From JAAUUJ01 sp964392245 (GTDB lineage: Bacteria > Cyanobacteriota > Cyanobacteriia > Thermostichales > Thermostichaceae): DNA of 64,000 bases. Where the stretch lies: assembly GCA_964392245.1 (NCBI GenBank), contig CAYMOX010000014.1, positions 16,619 to 80,618 of the forward strand. The letters are read 5' to 3'. Positions 43,686 to 52,725 of the stretch are shown here, one piece after another. The stretch's first letter is position 1. Every line of letters begins with the position of its first letter. Position numbers and translations under genes: made by a program. Under the pieces are notes generated by a model that made no database searches, was not told the DNA's origin, and saw only the letters and a list, made by a program, of their open reading frames with translations.

Positions 43686-45392
43686 TTAATTGGCGACAGC
43701 ATTAAAAGTCTTCTTAAAGTACTCTGCCGTCTGGGGCTCAATCGATCGCTGCTTAATGAGCTTCTGGCAGATGCTCATACCCGGTTGCACCTGTTGCTGA
43801 GCCAGCTGGATCTCATCATAGGTCACCAGACCGGCAGCAATGAAATAGTCCACCACATCTTTGGCCCCTTCCAGGCGAGCTTTATAGCCCCCTTCGCTAA
43901 AGAACTGGATCGTTTCAGCCTTCAGTTGGGTACATTTCTGCAAGACATTGGTGAACTGCCCTCCCTCCTGATTCCAGAGGGTCAATGCCTTCTTGGCATC
44001 CCGTGGGGTTAACAGACCTGCTGAACAGAGGTGCACCACCACACGCCGGATCCATGTTTCACTGCGCTTCAACAATTCTACCGTCTGGGCATCCAGTTTT
44101 AACTGCTGTAGCAGTTGCAGAGATTGACTGGGCGTAGATGAACGGGACTGACCTTCACTGGCAGCGCCATTCAGGGAGACCACCAGATCAAAACGAGTTT
44201 TCAAAGCCTCACGGTGCGCAATTTGTCGTTTTAAACTCTGCTGCAAAGCCTGAATTTTTTGATGGGCTACTGTTTCCCGTTCTTTCACCTGATGGATATA
44301 CGCTTCTGCCTTTTCCTGATATCGATCTAGCTGAGAACGCAAGCGGCGGATCTGCTCAGCCTGGGTACTGTTGATCTGCTCCAGTTCCTGCACATGCTTT
44401 TGCAAACTACGGTTTTCCTGGCGGGACTGGGCCAGGTTAGCCACCAGCCGGGTATTGGCACTTTGCAGTTGCTCCAGTAGAGACTGCTGACCCTCAATCT
44501 CCGTCTGCTGTTGCTGGATCAGTTGTTGTAAAGCTTGCACCTGCTCCTGCATTTCCTGATCAGGCTCTGGCGGAAGAGACTGGACTTGCGCCTGGATCAG
44601 GTTTTCATCATGCTGGTGCTGCGTTTGTAGTGCTGCTTGTAAATTGAGCACCTCTTGTTGTAGGGTCTGGATCTGAACATTCTTCTCCTCCTGGGCATGG
44701 TGATCCCGTTCAAATTGCAGATGCAAAATCAGCTGACCCTTTTCCGCCAGATCCTGGGTAAGCTGTTCATTGAGCTGGTATTGCTCCTGTAGCGCCAGAT
44801 CTTTATTGCGCAGTTGCTGTTCGAGCTCTGTCAGACGCCGAGACTCCTGGGACTCCGCTTCAATGGACAGTGGGCCGACCCCCAGATGAAGGCCCTGGGT
44901 GATCCGCTCGGAGGAACCTTCAAATGTAATGGGAGGCTGTTGCAGACGGGCCTGAATTGCATGCCAGGCATTATGAGCGGACAGGAACCTTAACTCCAGT
45001 TGCTCCTGAATGCCCCATTGCAGAATGTCACTCTCGATCCATTGATGTTCCAGCAACAACTCTCCCAGACGGCGTTGGGGCATCCGGTTTTGTTGGGCTA
45101 AAACGGTGCGGAGTTGCTCAAACGTAAGATGGCCATGCAACACCAGCACTTCACCCAAACGCAGGATCTGGCTGGGAACATAGGTGTAGATGACTTCAGG
45201 AGGAGCCCACTCGTTCAATACACAGGTTTCCCCCAGGCTGAGGTAGGTTTCGGCTTTCTCCCACATGGCCTGAGACAACTGCGCCTGTGTGAGCACCCCC
45301 GCCTTGAGTAGGGTCTCGCCCAGTTGAATATCGAACCGATGAGTGACCAGAGTCATAGGAGGCTGAGATTCGCTAAACTGCTGTCTCTGCAT
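43686..45392 (-). CDS. Long coiled-coil protein with GspE/PilB-N-like start, possibly HmpF-like
   Basis: A 568-residue cytoplasmic protein. Residues 20-130 contain repeated L-G-E-x-L-L/V-x-x-G-x-L-T-x-x-Q-L patterns (LGETLLKAGVLTQAQLSQAM, LGEVLVLHGHLTFEQL, LGELLLEHQWI), like the N-terminal domain of type IV pilus ATPases. Residues about 190-390 are a Gln- and Glu-rich coiled coil. The C-terminal 150 residues again carry L-x-x-A-G-L-(L/V) helices. The layout recalls the pilus motility protein HmpF/Slr1301 of cyanobacteria; that identity is from memory and uncertain. Confidence 0.7.
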   Translation of the reverse strand: MQRQQFSESQPPMTLVTHRFDIQLGETLLKAGVLTQAQLSQAMWEKAETYLSLGETCVLNEWAPPEVIYTYVPSQILRLGEVLVLHGHLTFEQLRTVLAQQNRMPQRRLGELLLEHQWIESDILQWGIQEQLELRFLSAHNAWHAIQARLQQPPITFEGSSERITQGLHLGVGPLSIEAESQESRRLTELEQQLRNKDLALQEQYQLNEQLTQDLAEKGQLILHLQFERDHHAQEEKNVQIQTLQQEVLNLQAALQTQHQHDENLIQAQVQSLPPEPDQEMQEQVQALQQLIQQQQTEIEGQQSLLEQLQSANTRLVANLAQSRQENRSLQKHVQELEQINSTQAEQIRRLRSQLDRYQEKAEAYIHQVKERETVAHQKIQALQQSLKRQIAHREALKTRFDLVVSLNGAASEGQSRSSTPSQSLQLLQQLKLDAQTVELLKRSETWIRRVVVHLCSAGLLTPRDAKKALTLWNQEGGQFTNVLQKCTQLKAETIQFFSEGGYKARLEGAKDVVDYFIAAGLVTYDEIQLAQQQVQPGMSICQKLIKQRSIEPQTAEYFKKTFNAVAN

Positions 45393-45514
45393 GGCAAGGG
45401 ATCAAGATAAGAGAGTGACACACTGTCTAAGTTGACAATATTGTCTTGTAGATCCCTGGGTTCAGCCATCGGCGGTTTGGCGCAATCCAGCTACGCAGAT
45501 GTCCGCAATGAATG

Positions 45515-46246
45515 CTATTTGGGTTTCACAACCCGCATCCCAGCCTTCAAAGGATCAAACCCACCTGGAAACTGAGTCTGTTCATCGTACAGGGCTCCCT
45601 GAAGGAAACAGCTGGACAGATCCGCATCCACTAAAGAAACTCCCCGCAGATCCACCTCACTCAAATCGGTTTGGGCAAAGATCACCTGACTCAGATCACA
45701 GTTGCGTAAACGCGCCCGCCATAAATTGGCTCCCCCTAGCCGTGCCCCCCTCAGATCGGCTCCCGTCAGCTGCGCTGCTCTCAGATTGGCTCCCCACAAC
45801 TGGGCTTCGCAAAGCAAGCTCCCCTGCAATTGGGCCTGTTCTAAGTTAGCGCCGCTCAAGTTCGCTTGGTGGAAATGAGCTCCCTGTCCTTCTGCCCCGC
45901 GTAAGCTGGCCTGCCAGAGATTGGCTCGCTCTAGGTGCGCCTGGCTAAGGTTTGCTTTTCCCAGATAGGTGCCCCGCATTTGCGCTTCCTTCAGTATCGC
46001 TCCTCTTAAGCTGCTTTCCCCTAAATTGGAACCATTCAGAATCGCCATTGACAGATCGGCCTGCTCCAGTTGCACCTGCCAGAGGTTGACTGAGCTCAGC
46101 TGGATCCCCCGTAGCATCGCCCCAGGGAAAGATCTCTGCCCCCCCTGATAAGCCTCCAGGAAATGGATTGGAGAAAGCGATTGCTGTGGGGTAGAAGCCA
46201 AGGGCAGACTCGAACGAAAGCGGGAACGCAGAGCGGACAAAGCCAT
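45515..46246 (-). CDS. Pentapeptide-repeat protein
   Basis: A 243-residue protein. About 35 pentapeptides of the A(D/N)LxX type run from residue 45 to 215 (ADLSM, ANLSQ, ANLWQ, ADLRG), predicting a beta-helix. The end GALYDEQTQFPGGFDPLKAGM is a cap that parallels the one in 25227-25994. The N-terminal 40 residues are basic and hydrophobic, perhaps membrane-associated. It is not close enough in sequence to the other one to suggest a recent duplication. Confidence 0.9.
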   Translation of the reverse strand: MALSALRSRFRSSLPLASTPQQSLSPIHFLEAYQGGQRSFPGAMLRGIQLSSVNLWQVQLEQADLSMAILNGSNLGESSLRGAILKEAQMRGTYLGKANLSQAHLERANLWQASLRGAEGQGAHFHQANLSGANLEQAQLQGSLLCEAQLWGANLRAAQLTGADLRGARLGGANLWRARLRNCDLSQVIFAQTDLSEVDLRGVSLVDADLSSCFLQGALYDEQTQFPGGFDPLKAGMRVVKPK

Positions 46247-46732
46247 GATGACCAGCCATTTCCGTAGCAGTGGTGATTATGTTAACAGCAGCACAGACTT
46301 GAAAGTCTAAGCGTTTTTGCGCAAGTCCAGATCCATAAACACTGAAACCACTCCATCGGGGAAGATCCGAGGGAAGACCTCAAATAGCCATGGATAACTC
46401 ATTGACATGGTTCCGCACCAGTCCGGATGGACGGAAGGCAAAGATTTTAATTTTTCAGTATTCTCACGGCTCTCCTGCTCAGGATCTGACTCGCATAATG
46501 AGATCAAACAAGATTCTGGTTCATCGTTATGAAGGTTTCTACGCAGTCAATGCTTCTGGCACGGATGATCAGTTCTGCTTTTGAACTGGGAGAGCTCAAT
46601 GATTTCCGTCTCTTTTTTGAAGATGGACATTGTCTGGAATGGCACCTCTCTCTGCGATCTGGTCAGTCTCCGATCCCTGCTCAAGCATGATCTTTTCTGA
46701 GGACTCACTAGAGGTGCCATGGGTAATCCCGA
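46247..46732. other. Intergenic stretch with weak small open frames
   Basis: About 490 bases between two minus-strand genes. A plus-strand frame of 53 codons (46529-46690, ending LFFEDGHCLEWHLSLRSGQ and PIPAQA) looks somewhat protein-like but has no clear ribosome site. A 66-codon minus frame (46307-46507) is equally weak. I see no family and no terminator. Confidence 0.35.
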
Positions 46733-47746
46733 TCAGGCGATGTGCCGAGTGATTGGTGGATTGAGCCTTTGAAATGGACCTCCGGCAGTGACATAGGTCC
46801 ACAACAGAGGGAGACAGGCTTTGCAGATGGCCTGGATATGACGTTCATCTGTGCCACAGCATCCTCCCAGGATATTGATGTGGGGAAACCGATGCAGCAG
46901 CTCCCGAAACTGACTCCCTAGTTCATGAGGATTGCCATCATCCAGGCTTTCAGCCTCATTTAATTCTGCATGACTTTTCGTCGAAGCATTAGCACGGATC
47001 CCACGAATTCGCTCCATCCAGGGTTCTCCAGCCGTAAGCCCATGGGAAAAATGGGTGGGATGAGCACAGTTGATCATGTAGTAAGCAGGCCAGCGATCCG
47101 TGATTTGATCCACCTGGGTAATGGCCTCCGCAAGAGTTTGTCCAGTAGGGAGTTTCCCGTCTGTTTCCACAGTGAAGGAGATCACCACAGGCATCTCCAC
47201 AGACTGCGCTGCACGCGTGATCCCAATGGCTTCTTCCACGTAATTCATGGTGATGGCAGACACCAGATCGGCTTCGGCCTGTTGGAAAGTGGCAATCTGG
47301 GGCAAATGGTAGGCTTTGGCTTCCGCCACAGTCATGGCACGGGCCGGAACGTACCCATCTCCACGCGGACCCACACAGCCACTGATCACCATGCGGCTTT
47401 TTTCGGTTTCAAAGTCTCGACGGATGTCATGCAACAGCGCAATAGACTGATGGTTGATCTCTGTTAGATCGGCCTGAGAGTATCCCAGCTTTGTTCCCCA
47501 GTCGGGATTGGCACGCCAGGTCGCACTCTCCAGGATCAGGCCCACTTCAAATGCACGCGCCAGAGTGGCATAAGTGTGAAAGTATCTCTGCAGAGCCTGA
47601 TAACCCGCAGGCTGTTTCAATAAATCAAACGCAGCAAATTCAGGCAGATCCCATCCCTCTCGAAAGATCAGGGTGGTTTCGATCCCGCCATCAGTGAGGA
47701 ATAGTTCCGGGGCAAGTTGGGGTAGATGGTGTCTATACTGAGCCAT
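46733..47746 (-). CDS. Homocysteine S-methyltransferase family protein
   Basis: A 337-residue zinc-dependent methyltransferase of the YitJ-N/MmuM family. It starts PELFLTDGGIETTLIF and has TVAEAKAYHLPQIATF and VISFTVETDGKLPTG. The zinc ligands are Cys in YMINCAHPTHF and the Cys pair in ILGGCCGTDERHI. A methyl donor such as S-methylmethionine is usual, but substrates vary. I prefer the ATG at 47746; an upstream TTG at 47767 is possible. Confidence 0.88.
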   Translation of the reverse strand: MAQYRHHLPQLAPELFLTDGGIETTLIFREGWDLPEFAAFDLLKQPAGYQALQRYFHTYATLARAFEVGLILESATWRANPDWGTKLGYSQADLTEINHQSIALLHDIRRDFETEKSRMVISGCVGPRGDGYVPARAMTVAEAKAYHLPQIATFQQAEADLVSAITMNYVEEAIGITRAAQSVEMPVVISFTVETDGKLPTGQTLAEAITQVDQITDRWPAYYMINCAHPTHFSHGLTAGEPWMERIRGIRANASTKSHAELNEAESLDDGNPHELGSQFRELLHRFPHINILGGCCGTDERHIQAICKACLPLLWTYVTAGGPFQRLNPPITRHIA

Positions 47747-47851
47747 TACAGTGGTGGGAATGAGCAACTTTTTAAGTCTAGAAAAAGGTGATAGGGAACA
47801 CAGTGATCCGTATCCCCTTCGCCGGTGATCTGCTGCAGCTCCCCAAAATCC

Positions 47852-48160
47852 TCAACGTTGCCAGAGCGCCCAGACAAACCCAGATCCTAGCCCCCGAACC
47901 CTGGTCGTCGTGATCCAGAGCAGGGTCATATGCTCCAGGTGTCAACTCATCGACAGATCCCCGGTATCCACCGGTTGCCAACCCAGTTGCTGACAGAGAT
48001 TCGCCACCATTCTCTTAGCAGCTGTATCATGGACCGCAATCAGCCTTGCCCGAGAGTGCAGATCAGCATCAGGGGTTGCCTGGGGGGGATCCAGTTGCTG
48101 GATCGCGGGTGCCAGGGAGAGCGCGCGTGAGGGTTGTTCGGGAGGACTATAGCGCTGCAT
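47852..48160 (-). pseudogene. Remnant of an NADP-binding (F420-reductase-like) oxidoreductase
   Basis: The frame HSRARLIAVHDTAAKRMVANLC, then QQLGWQPVDTGDLSMS and a TGA, is continued one frame over by LEHMTLLWITTTRVRGLGSGFVWALWQR and TGA at 47854. The joined sequence matches the C-terminus of NADPH-dependent F420 reductase-like proteins (D-x-x-A-x-x-x-V, G-x-x-P-V-D-x-G, L-E-x-M-x-L-L-W-I). The N-terminal Rossmann part is missing. Confidence 0.6.
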
Positions 48161-48179
48161 CAGGCTGAAGAACAGGAGT

Positions 48180-48471
48180 ACTCCTAGCAGAGCTCAGATG
48201 CCTGTCGCTGATTGTCGATTTTTCACTGTGTGTGTGGATGCATGCAAGGACCTGCTGTTTCGATTCCCGAGAACGGCCATCAATAGAATAGATAAAAATC
48301 TATAGTAATTAAAATAAATAGGGTATTTTCTCTATGTATAGACTCCCTTAAGATAAGTGCAAAGCAAAAAGGCTATGCCGGAGTCCCTGATTTCTAGGAC
48401 TTGAATCTCAGTTCAGATCTGGCCAGGTTGCTTTGTCAATTTTCAAGTATTACTACCATGACGGATCGGCT
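48180..48471. promoter_or_regulatory. AT-rich upstream region of the nrt-type operon
   Basis: About 290 bases ahead of the transporter cluster, with an AT-rich block at 48285-48350. It holds a 5-bp inverted repeat TAGAT AAAA ATCTA (about 48288-48301). I checked for the NtcA consensus GTA-N8-TAC and found no exact match. The region probably carries the operon promoter, but the regulator cannot be named. Confidence 0.45.
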
Positions 48472-49779
48472 ATGACACTCATGACGACATCACGCCGCAG
48501 ATTTCTGCTAGCTGCAGGAGCCTACGCTGGGGGAGCGGCCCTGATTGGCACTCAGGGGTATCGGGTTGCCCACGCTGCTGAAGGACCGGAGACCCCAACC
48601 GTGAAGCTGGGCTACATTCCCATTGTTGAATCGGCGGCCATGATCATTGCCAAAGAAAAAGGGTTCTTTGAAAAATATGGCATGACTGATGTGGAGGTCT
48701 CCAAACAGGCGAACTGGGCTGCGGCTCGCGATAACGTCACGATTGGCTCTCAGGGTGGAGGAATTGACGGCGGTCAGTGGCAAATGCCCATGCCCCACCT
48801 GATCCATGAAGGGATCATCACCCTGAATAATGAAAAAGTGCGGATGGCTCTCCTCTGTCAACTGAATACCCAGGGGAATGGGATTGCCATCGCGGGTATG
48901 CATGAAGGCCAGGGTCTGGGGCTGGATATTTCCGGTGCGGCTGAATACATCAAAACCTTCCCCGATCGGGAGGGACGTCGCTTCAAAGCTGCCCATACTT
49001 TCCCCAATGTGAATCAAGACTTCTGGATCCGCTACTGGTTTGCGGCGGGGGGAGTGAATCCCGATCAGGATATTGATCTGCTCGCGGTGCCTCCAGCAGA
49101 AACGGTCCAGGGGATGCGCAATGGCAGTATGGATGCCTTCAGTACCGGAGATCCCTGGCCCTTCCGGATTGTGGCGGATGAGATTGGCTTCATGGCAGCC
49201 CTCACTCATGAGATCTGGCCTTTCCATCCTGAGGAATATCTGGCCATGCGCGCTGACTGGGTGGAGCAAAACCCTCGTGCTACTAAAGCGATCCTCAAGG
49301 CCATCATGGAAGCGCAGCAGTGGTGTGATGACCCTGCCAACCGTGAAGAGCTGGTCAAGATCTGTGCTAGCCGGACCTACTTCAACATCCCCATCGATGT
49401 GCTAACCCCTCCCTTCCAGGGCACCTACATCATGGGAGATGGTAAGCCTGACTTCAATGATTTCAACGCGGGCCCCCTCTACTGGAAAGATCCCCGTGGC
49501 AGTGTGTCCTACCCCTACAAGAGCCATGATCTCTGGTTCCTGACCGAAACCCTGCGTTGGGGCTTCCACCGAGCCCAGATCCCCGATCTGGATACCGCCC
49601 GCCGCATCATTGATGAAGTCAACCGCGAGGATCTCTGGCGCGAAGCAGCCCAGGAAGCCGGGTTTAGCGACATTCCCAGTGAGACTTCTCGGGGACCGGA
49701 AACCTTCTTTGATGGGGTGGTCTTTGATCCTGCCAATCCCCAAGCTTATCTGGATGCCCTGGAGATCAAGGTTGCCTGA
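48472..49779 (+). CDS. nrtA: NrtA/CmpA-type ABC transporter substrate-binding protein
   Basis: Periplasmic binding protein for nitrate/nitrite or bicarbonate, about 435 residues. After a twin-arginine signal (TSRRRFLLAAGAYAGGAAL) the mature part starts at an AHAA-type signal peptidase I site; no lipobox Cys is present. Family marks are VKLGYIPIVESAAMIIAKE, the ligand-pocket segment GGGIDGGQWQMPMPHL, VNQDFWIRYWFAAGG and FSTGDPWPFRIV. The pocket wording is nearer to NrtA than CmpA in my memory, but I cannot decide the anion. Start chosen at ATG 48472; ATG 48481 and a TTG at 48433 are alternatives. First gene of the array. Confidence 0.88.
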   Translation: MTLMTTSRRRFLLAAGAYAGGAALIGTQGYRVAHAAEGPETPTVKLGYIPIVESAAMIIAKEKGFFEKYGMTDVEVSKQANWAAARDNVTIGSQGGGIDGGQWQMPMPHLIHEGIITLNNEKVRMALLCQLNTQGNGIAIAGMHEGQGLGLDISGAAEYIKTFPDREGRRFKAAHTFPNVNQDFWIRYWFAAGGVNPDQDIDLLAVPPAETVQGMRNGSMDAFSTGDPWPFRIVADEIGFMAALTHEIWPFHPEEYLAMRADWVEQNPRATKAILKAIMEAQQWCDDPANREELVKICASRTYFNIPIDVLTPPFQGTYIMGDGKPDFNDFNAGPLYWKDPRGSVSYPYKSHDLWFLTETLRWGFHRAQIPDLDTARRIIDEVNREDLWREAAQEAGFSDIPSETSRGPETFFDGVVFDPANPQAYLDALEIKVA

Positions 49780-49820
49780 TCCAGACCTTAACTTGCTGTT
49801 CACTTTCAACTGAGGTTTTC

Positions 49821-50657
49821 ATGACATCTGCTGCCCCCGTCAACACCAAAGGTCCCCGCTCTGTGCCGATGCCTGCTTTTTTGAAACAGTGGCAGGCAGT
49901 TCTTCCTCCCTTGGTGGGAACCCTGGGATTCCTGCTCATCTGGCAGATCCTTTCCGGCACCAATCTGATCCGTCTCCCGGGCCCCTGGGATGTGCTGGCG
50001 GATGAACGAAGCCGTTATCTGCTCCTAAACCCTGTTTACCACAACAGCGATCTGGATCAGGGACTGCTCTGGCAAACCCTAGCCAGTCTGGAGCGGGTGG
50101 CGATTGGTTACTGTTCTGCCGCCCTGATCGGGATTGGGTTGGGCATTCTGGTGGGAAGTTACAAGTGGGTCAATCAGGCCCTGGATCCTCTATTTCAGTT
50201 TCTGCGCATGGTGGCTCCCCTGGCCTGGGTGCCCATTGCTCTAGCGGCTTTGCAAAAAAATGAGCCCGCCGCCCTGTTTGTGATCTTCATTACCTCCATC
50301 TGGCCCATCCTGATCAACACAGCTGTTGGGGTGCGGCAGATCCCTGAAGACTACATCAACGTTGCCAAAGTTCTCAAGTTGTCAGGGTTCAAGTTTTTCT
50401 TCAAAGTTCTGATCCCCTCCACTCTGCCCTACATTTTCACGGGGCTGAGGATTGGTATTGGTCTGGCCTGGCTGGCCATCATCGCAGCAGAAATTGTGAT
50501 GTCAGGGGTGCCCGGCATTGGCTTCTTTATCTGGGATGCCTACCAGCAGAACTATGTCACCGAGATCATTGTGGCCGTGCTTTACATCGGCGCAGTCGGT
50601 CTCATCCTGGATAAATTCATGGCCTACCTGCAGCACCGGATTGCCCGTCAGTCCTGA
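49821..50657 (+). CDS. nrtB: NrtB/CmpB-type ABC transporter permease
   Basis: A 278-residue permease with six helices and the EAA loop PEDYINVAKVLKLSG, followed by PSTLPYIFTGLRIGIGLAW and IAAEIVMSGVPGIGFFIWDAY, as in nitrate/taurine-type systems. It begins 41 bases after nrtA. Its stop overlaps the start of nrtC (TGATG), so the two are translationally coupled. Confidence 0.92.
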   Translation: MTSAAPVNTKGPRSVPMPAFLKQWQAVLPPLVGTLGFLLIWQILSGTNLIRLPGPWDVLADERSRYLLLNPVYHNSDLDQGLLWQTLASLERVAIGYCSAALIGIGLGILVGSYKWVNQALDPLFQFLRMVAPLAWVPIALAALQKNEPAALFVIFITSIWPILINTAVGVRQIPEDYINVAKVLKLSGFKFFFKVLIPSTLPYIFTGLRIGIGLAWLAIIAAEIVMSGVPGIGFFIWDAYQQNYVTEIIVAVLYIGAVGLILDKFMAYLQHRIARQS

Positions 50658-52693
50658 TGTCGTCCCTTGCCCTTTACCCCCGCAATGTTATGCCTATTCT
50701 GGTTTCTGTTGATCAAATTGATAAGGTCTTTCCCCTCACTGGAGGTGGTGAATACATTGCCCTGAAAGGGATTGACCTGCAGATCAAAAAAGGTGAGTTT
50801 GTTTCTCTGATTGGTCACTCGGGCTGCGGCAAGTCTACCCTGTTGAATATGGTGGCTGGCTTATCTCTGCCCAGTGAGGGTGTGGTGACATTGGAGGGAA
50901 GCCGGATCACAGAACCGGGTCCGGATCGGATGGTGGTGTTCCAGAACTATTCCCTGCTTCCGTGGCTGACAGTCCGCCAGAATGTGGCCCTGGCGGTAGA
51001 TCGGGTGTTTGACAATCTCCCAGCGGCTGAGCGCAAGCAGATCGTGGAGCAGAACCTGGCCATGGTGGGCCTGAGCCATGTGCTGGATCGCTATCCCATC
51101 CACCTGTCGGGGGGAATGAAGCAGCGGGTGGCGATTGCCCGCGCCCTGGCGATTCGACCCAAACTGTTGCTCCTGGATGAGCCTTTTGGTGCTCTGGATG
51201 CCCTAACTCGGGGAAATCTGCAGGAAAAACTGATGCAGATCTGTGAGGAAAACCAGGTGACAGCCCTGATGGTCACCCACGACGTAGACGAAGCGGTGCT
51301 GCTCTCTGATCGAATCGTGATGCTCACCAACGGTCCTTCCTCCCAGATTGGCCAGATTCTGGAGGTGGATATCCCCCGTCCCCGCAAGCGCCTGGAGGTG
51401 GTGAACCATCCCAGCTACTACAGTCTGCGCTCTGAGATGATCTACTTCCTCAACCAGCAGAAGCGGATCAAGAAATTACGGGCCAGAAAGACGGCTGTGA
51501 TTCCCCGTCATGGACTGGAGAAGGTGAATCTGGAGATCGGGTTTGTGCCCCTCACTGCCTGTGCTCCACTGGCCGTGGCCCAAGAAAAGGGGTTCTTTGA
51601 ACAGCAGGGGCTGGACGAGGTCACTTTGGTGCGGGAAAGCAGCTGGCGGGGCATTGTGGATGGTCTGGTGGGGGGCTATCTGGATGCAGCCCAAATGCCT
51701 GCAGGGATGCCCCTGTGGATGACCCTGGGAGGACACAACCAGAACCCCTTAACGGTGGTAAGCTCCCTGACCATGACCCGCAATGGCAATGCCATCACCC
51801 TCTCCAAACGTCTCTACGATCAGGGGGTCTACACGATCCATGACTTTAAGCAGATCCTTTTGGATACAGGCAGTCAAACCCACACCATGGGGGTGGTGCA
51901 TCCCTCTTCCATGCACAACCTCTTGCTGCGCTACTGGCTGGCTTCGGGTGGGATCAATCCCGATCAAGACCTCCACCTGCTCACGATTCCTCCGGCTCAG
52001 ATGATTGTCGATCTGAAGGCAGGAACCATTGATGGCTTTTGTGTGGGTGAACCCTGGAATCTCCGAGCCGCTGCAGAAGGGCATGGATTCACCATCGCCA
52101 CTGACATGGAGATCTGGTCTGGCCATCCCGGCAAAGTGTTGGGGGTGAGGGAAGACTGGGCTCACGCTTATCCCAATACTCATATTGCTCTGACCAAAGC
52201 TCTGCTGGAAGGCTGTCGCTACTGCGCCGATCCGGCCAATGAGGCAGAAGTTCAGGACCTACTAGCACGGCGTGAATACGTGGGTACGCCGGTGGACTAT
52301 ATCCGTTTAGGGGATCCTAACCGCATCTCCTGTACTCTGGATCAACCCCTGCGAGAGTATGCCCATCACCTCTTTTTTGGTCCTAACCTCAACCGTCCCA
52401 GCCGCACTGAGCACCTGTGGATGATGACCCAGATGGCCCGCTGGGGGCATGTACCCTTCCCTCGCAACTGGTTAGAAATTCTGGAGCGAGTAGCCCGAGT
52501 CACGGTATTTGCCACTGCAGCTCGGGAGGTGGGTCTGCTGGAAACCACCCAGAAACGGGGACCGATCCAGCTGTTTGATGGCTCTAGCTTTGAGATGGAA
52601 GATCCGATTGGCTATCTCAATTCCCTGTCCATCCGGCAGCATTTCAGTGTTGCGGAAGTGCCTCTGCAAAGTACGCCTGCCCTCATGGCTTGA
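50657..52693 (+). CDS. nrtC: NrtC/CmpC-type ATPase fused to a binding-protein-like domain
   Basis: A 678-residue two-domain subunit. Residues 15-265 are the ATPase: Walker A GHSGCGKST, signature LSGGMKQRVAIARAL, Walker B LLLLDEPFGALD, and H-loop MVTHDVDEA. From about residue 295 a cytoplasmic NrtA-like domain follows (IGFVPLTACAPLAVAQEKGFF, SGGINPDQDLHLL, GTIDGFCVGEPWNLRA). In NrtC and CmpC this domain senses substrate and regulates transport. The start could also be the ATG encoding MPILVSVDQ 33 bases later. Confidence 0.92.
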   Translation: MSSLALYPRNVMPILVSVDQIDKVFPLTGGGEYIALKGIDLQIKKGEFVSLIGHSGCGKSTLLNMVAGLSLPSEGVVTLEGSRITEPGPDRMVVFQNYSLLPWLTVRQNVALAVDRVFDNLPAAERKQIVEQNLAMVGLSHVLDRYPIHLSGGMKQRVAIARALAIRPKLLLLDEPFGALDALTRGNLQEKLMQICEENQVTALMVTHDVDEAVLLSDRIVMLTNGPSSQIGQILEVDIPRPRKRLEVVNHPSYYSLRSEMIYFLNQQKRIKKLRARKTAVIPRHGLEKVNLEIGFVPLTACAPLAVAQEKGFFEQQGLDEVTLVRESSWRGIVDGLVGGYLDAAQMPAGMPLWMTLGGHNQNPLTVVSSLTMTRNGNAITLSKRLYDQGVYTIHDFKQILLDTGSQTHTMGVVHPSSMHNLLLRYWLASGGINPDQDLHLLTIPPAQMIVDLKAGTIDGFCVGEPWNLRAAAEGHGFTIATDMEIWSGHPGKVLGVREDWAHAYPNTHIALTKALLEGCRYCADPANEAEVQDLLARREYVGTPVDYIRLGDPNRISCTLDQPLREYAHHLFFGPNLNRPSRTEHLWMMTQMARWGHVPFPRNWLEILERVARVTVFATAAREVGLLETTQKRGPIQLFDGSSFEMEDPIGYLNSLSIRQHFSVAEVPLQSTPALMA

Positions 52694-52725
52694 AGTCTGT
52701 TGATGTCGTTAGTGGTGTAAGTTTC

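Noticed and set aside
46390..46584. 64-codon plus-strand frame between pentapeptide and methyltransferase genes
   Set aside because: No ribosome site, no family and low-quality sequence; not supported as a gene.
48180..48471. NtcA site search ahead of the transporter operon
   Set aside because: No exact GTA-N8-TAC was found, so nitrogen control by NtcA cannot be claimed from sequence.
48508..49269. 253-codon minus-strand frame
   Set aside because: It is opposite the nrtA-type gene and has no recognisable domain.
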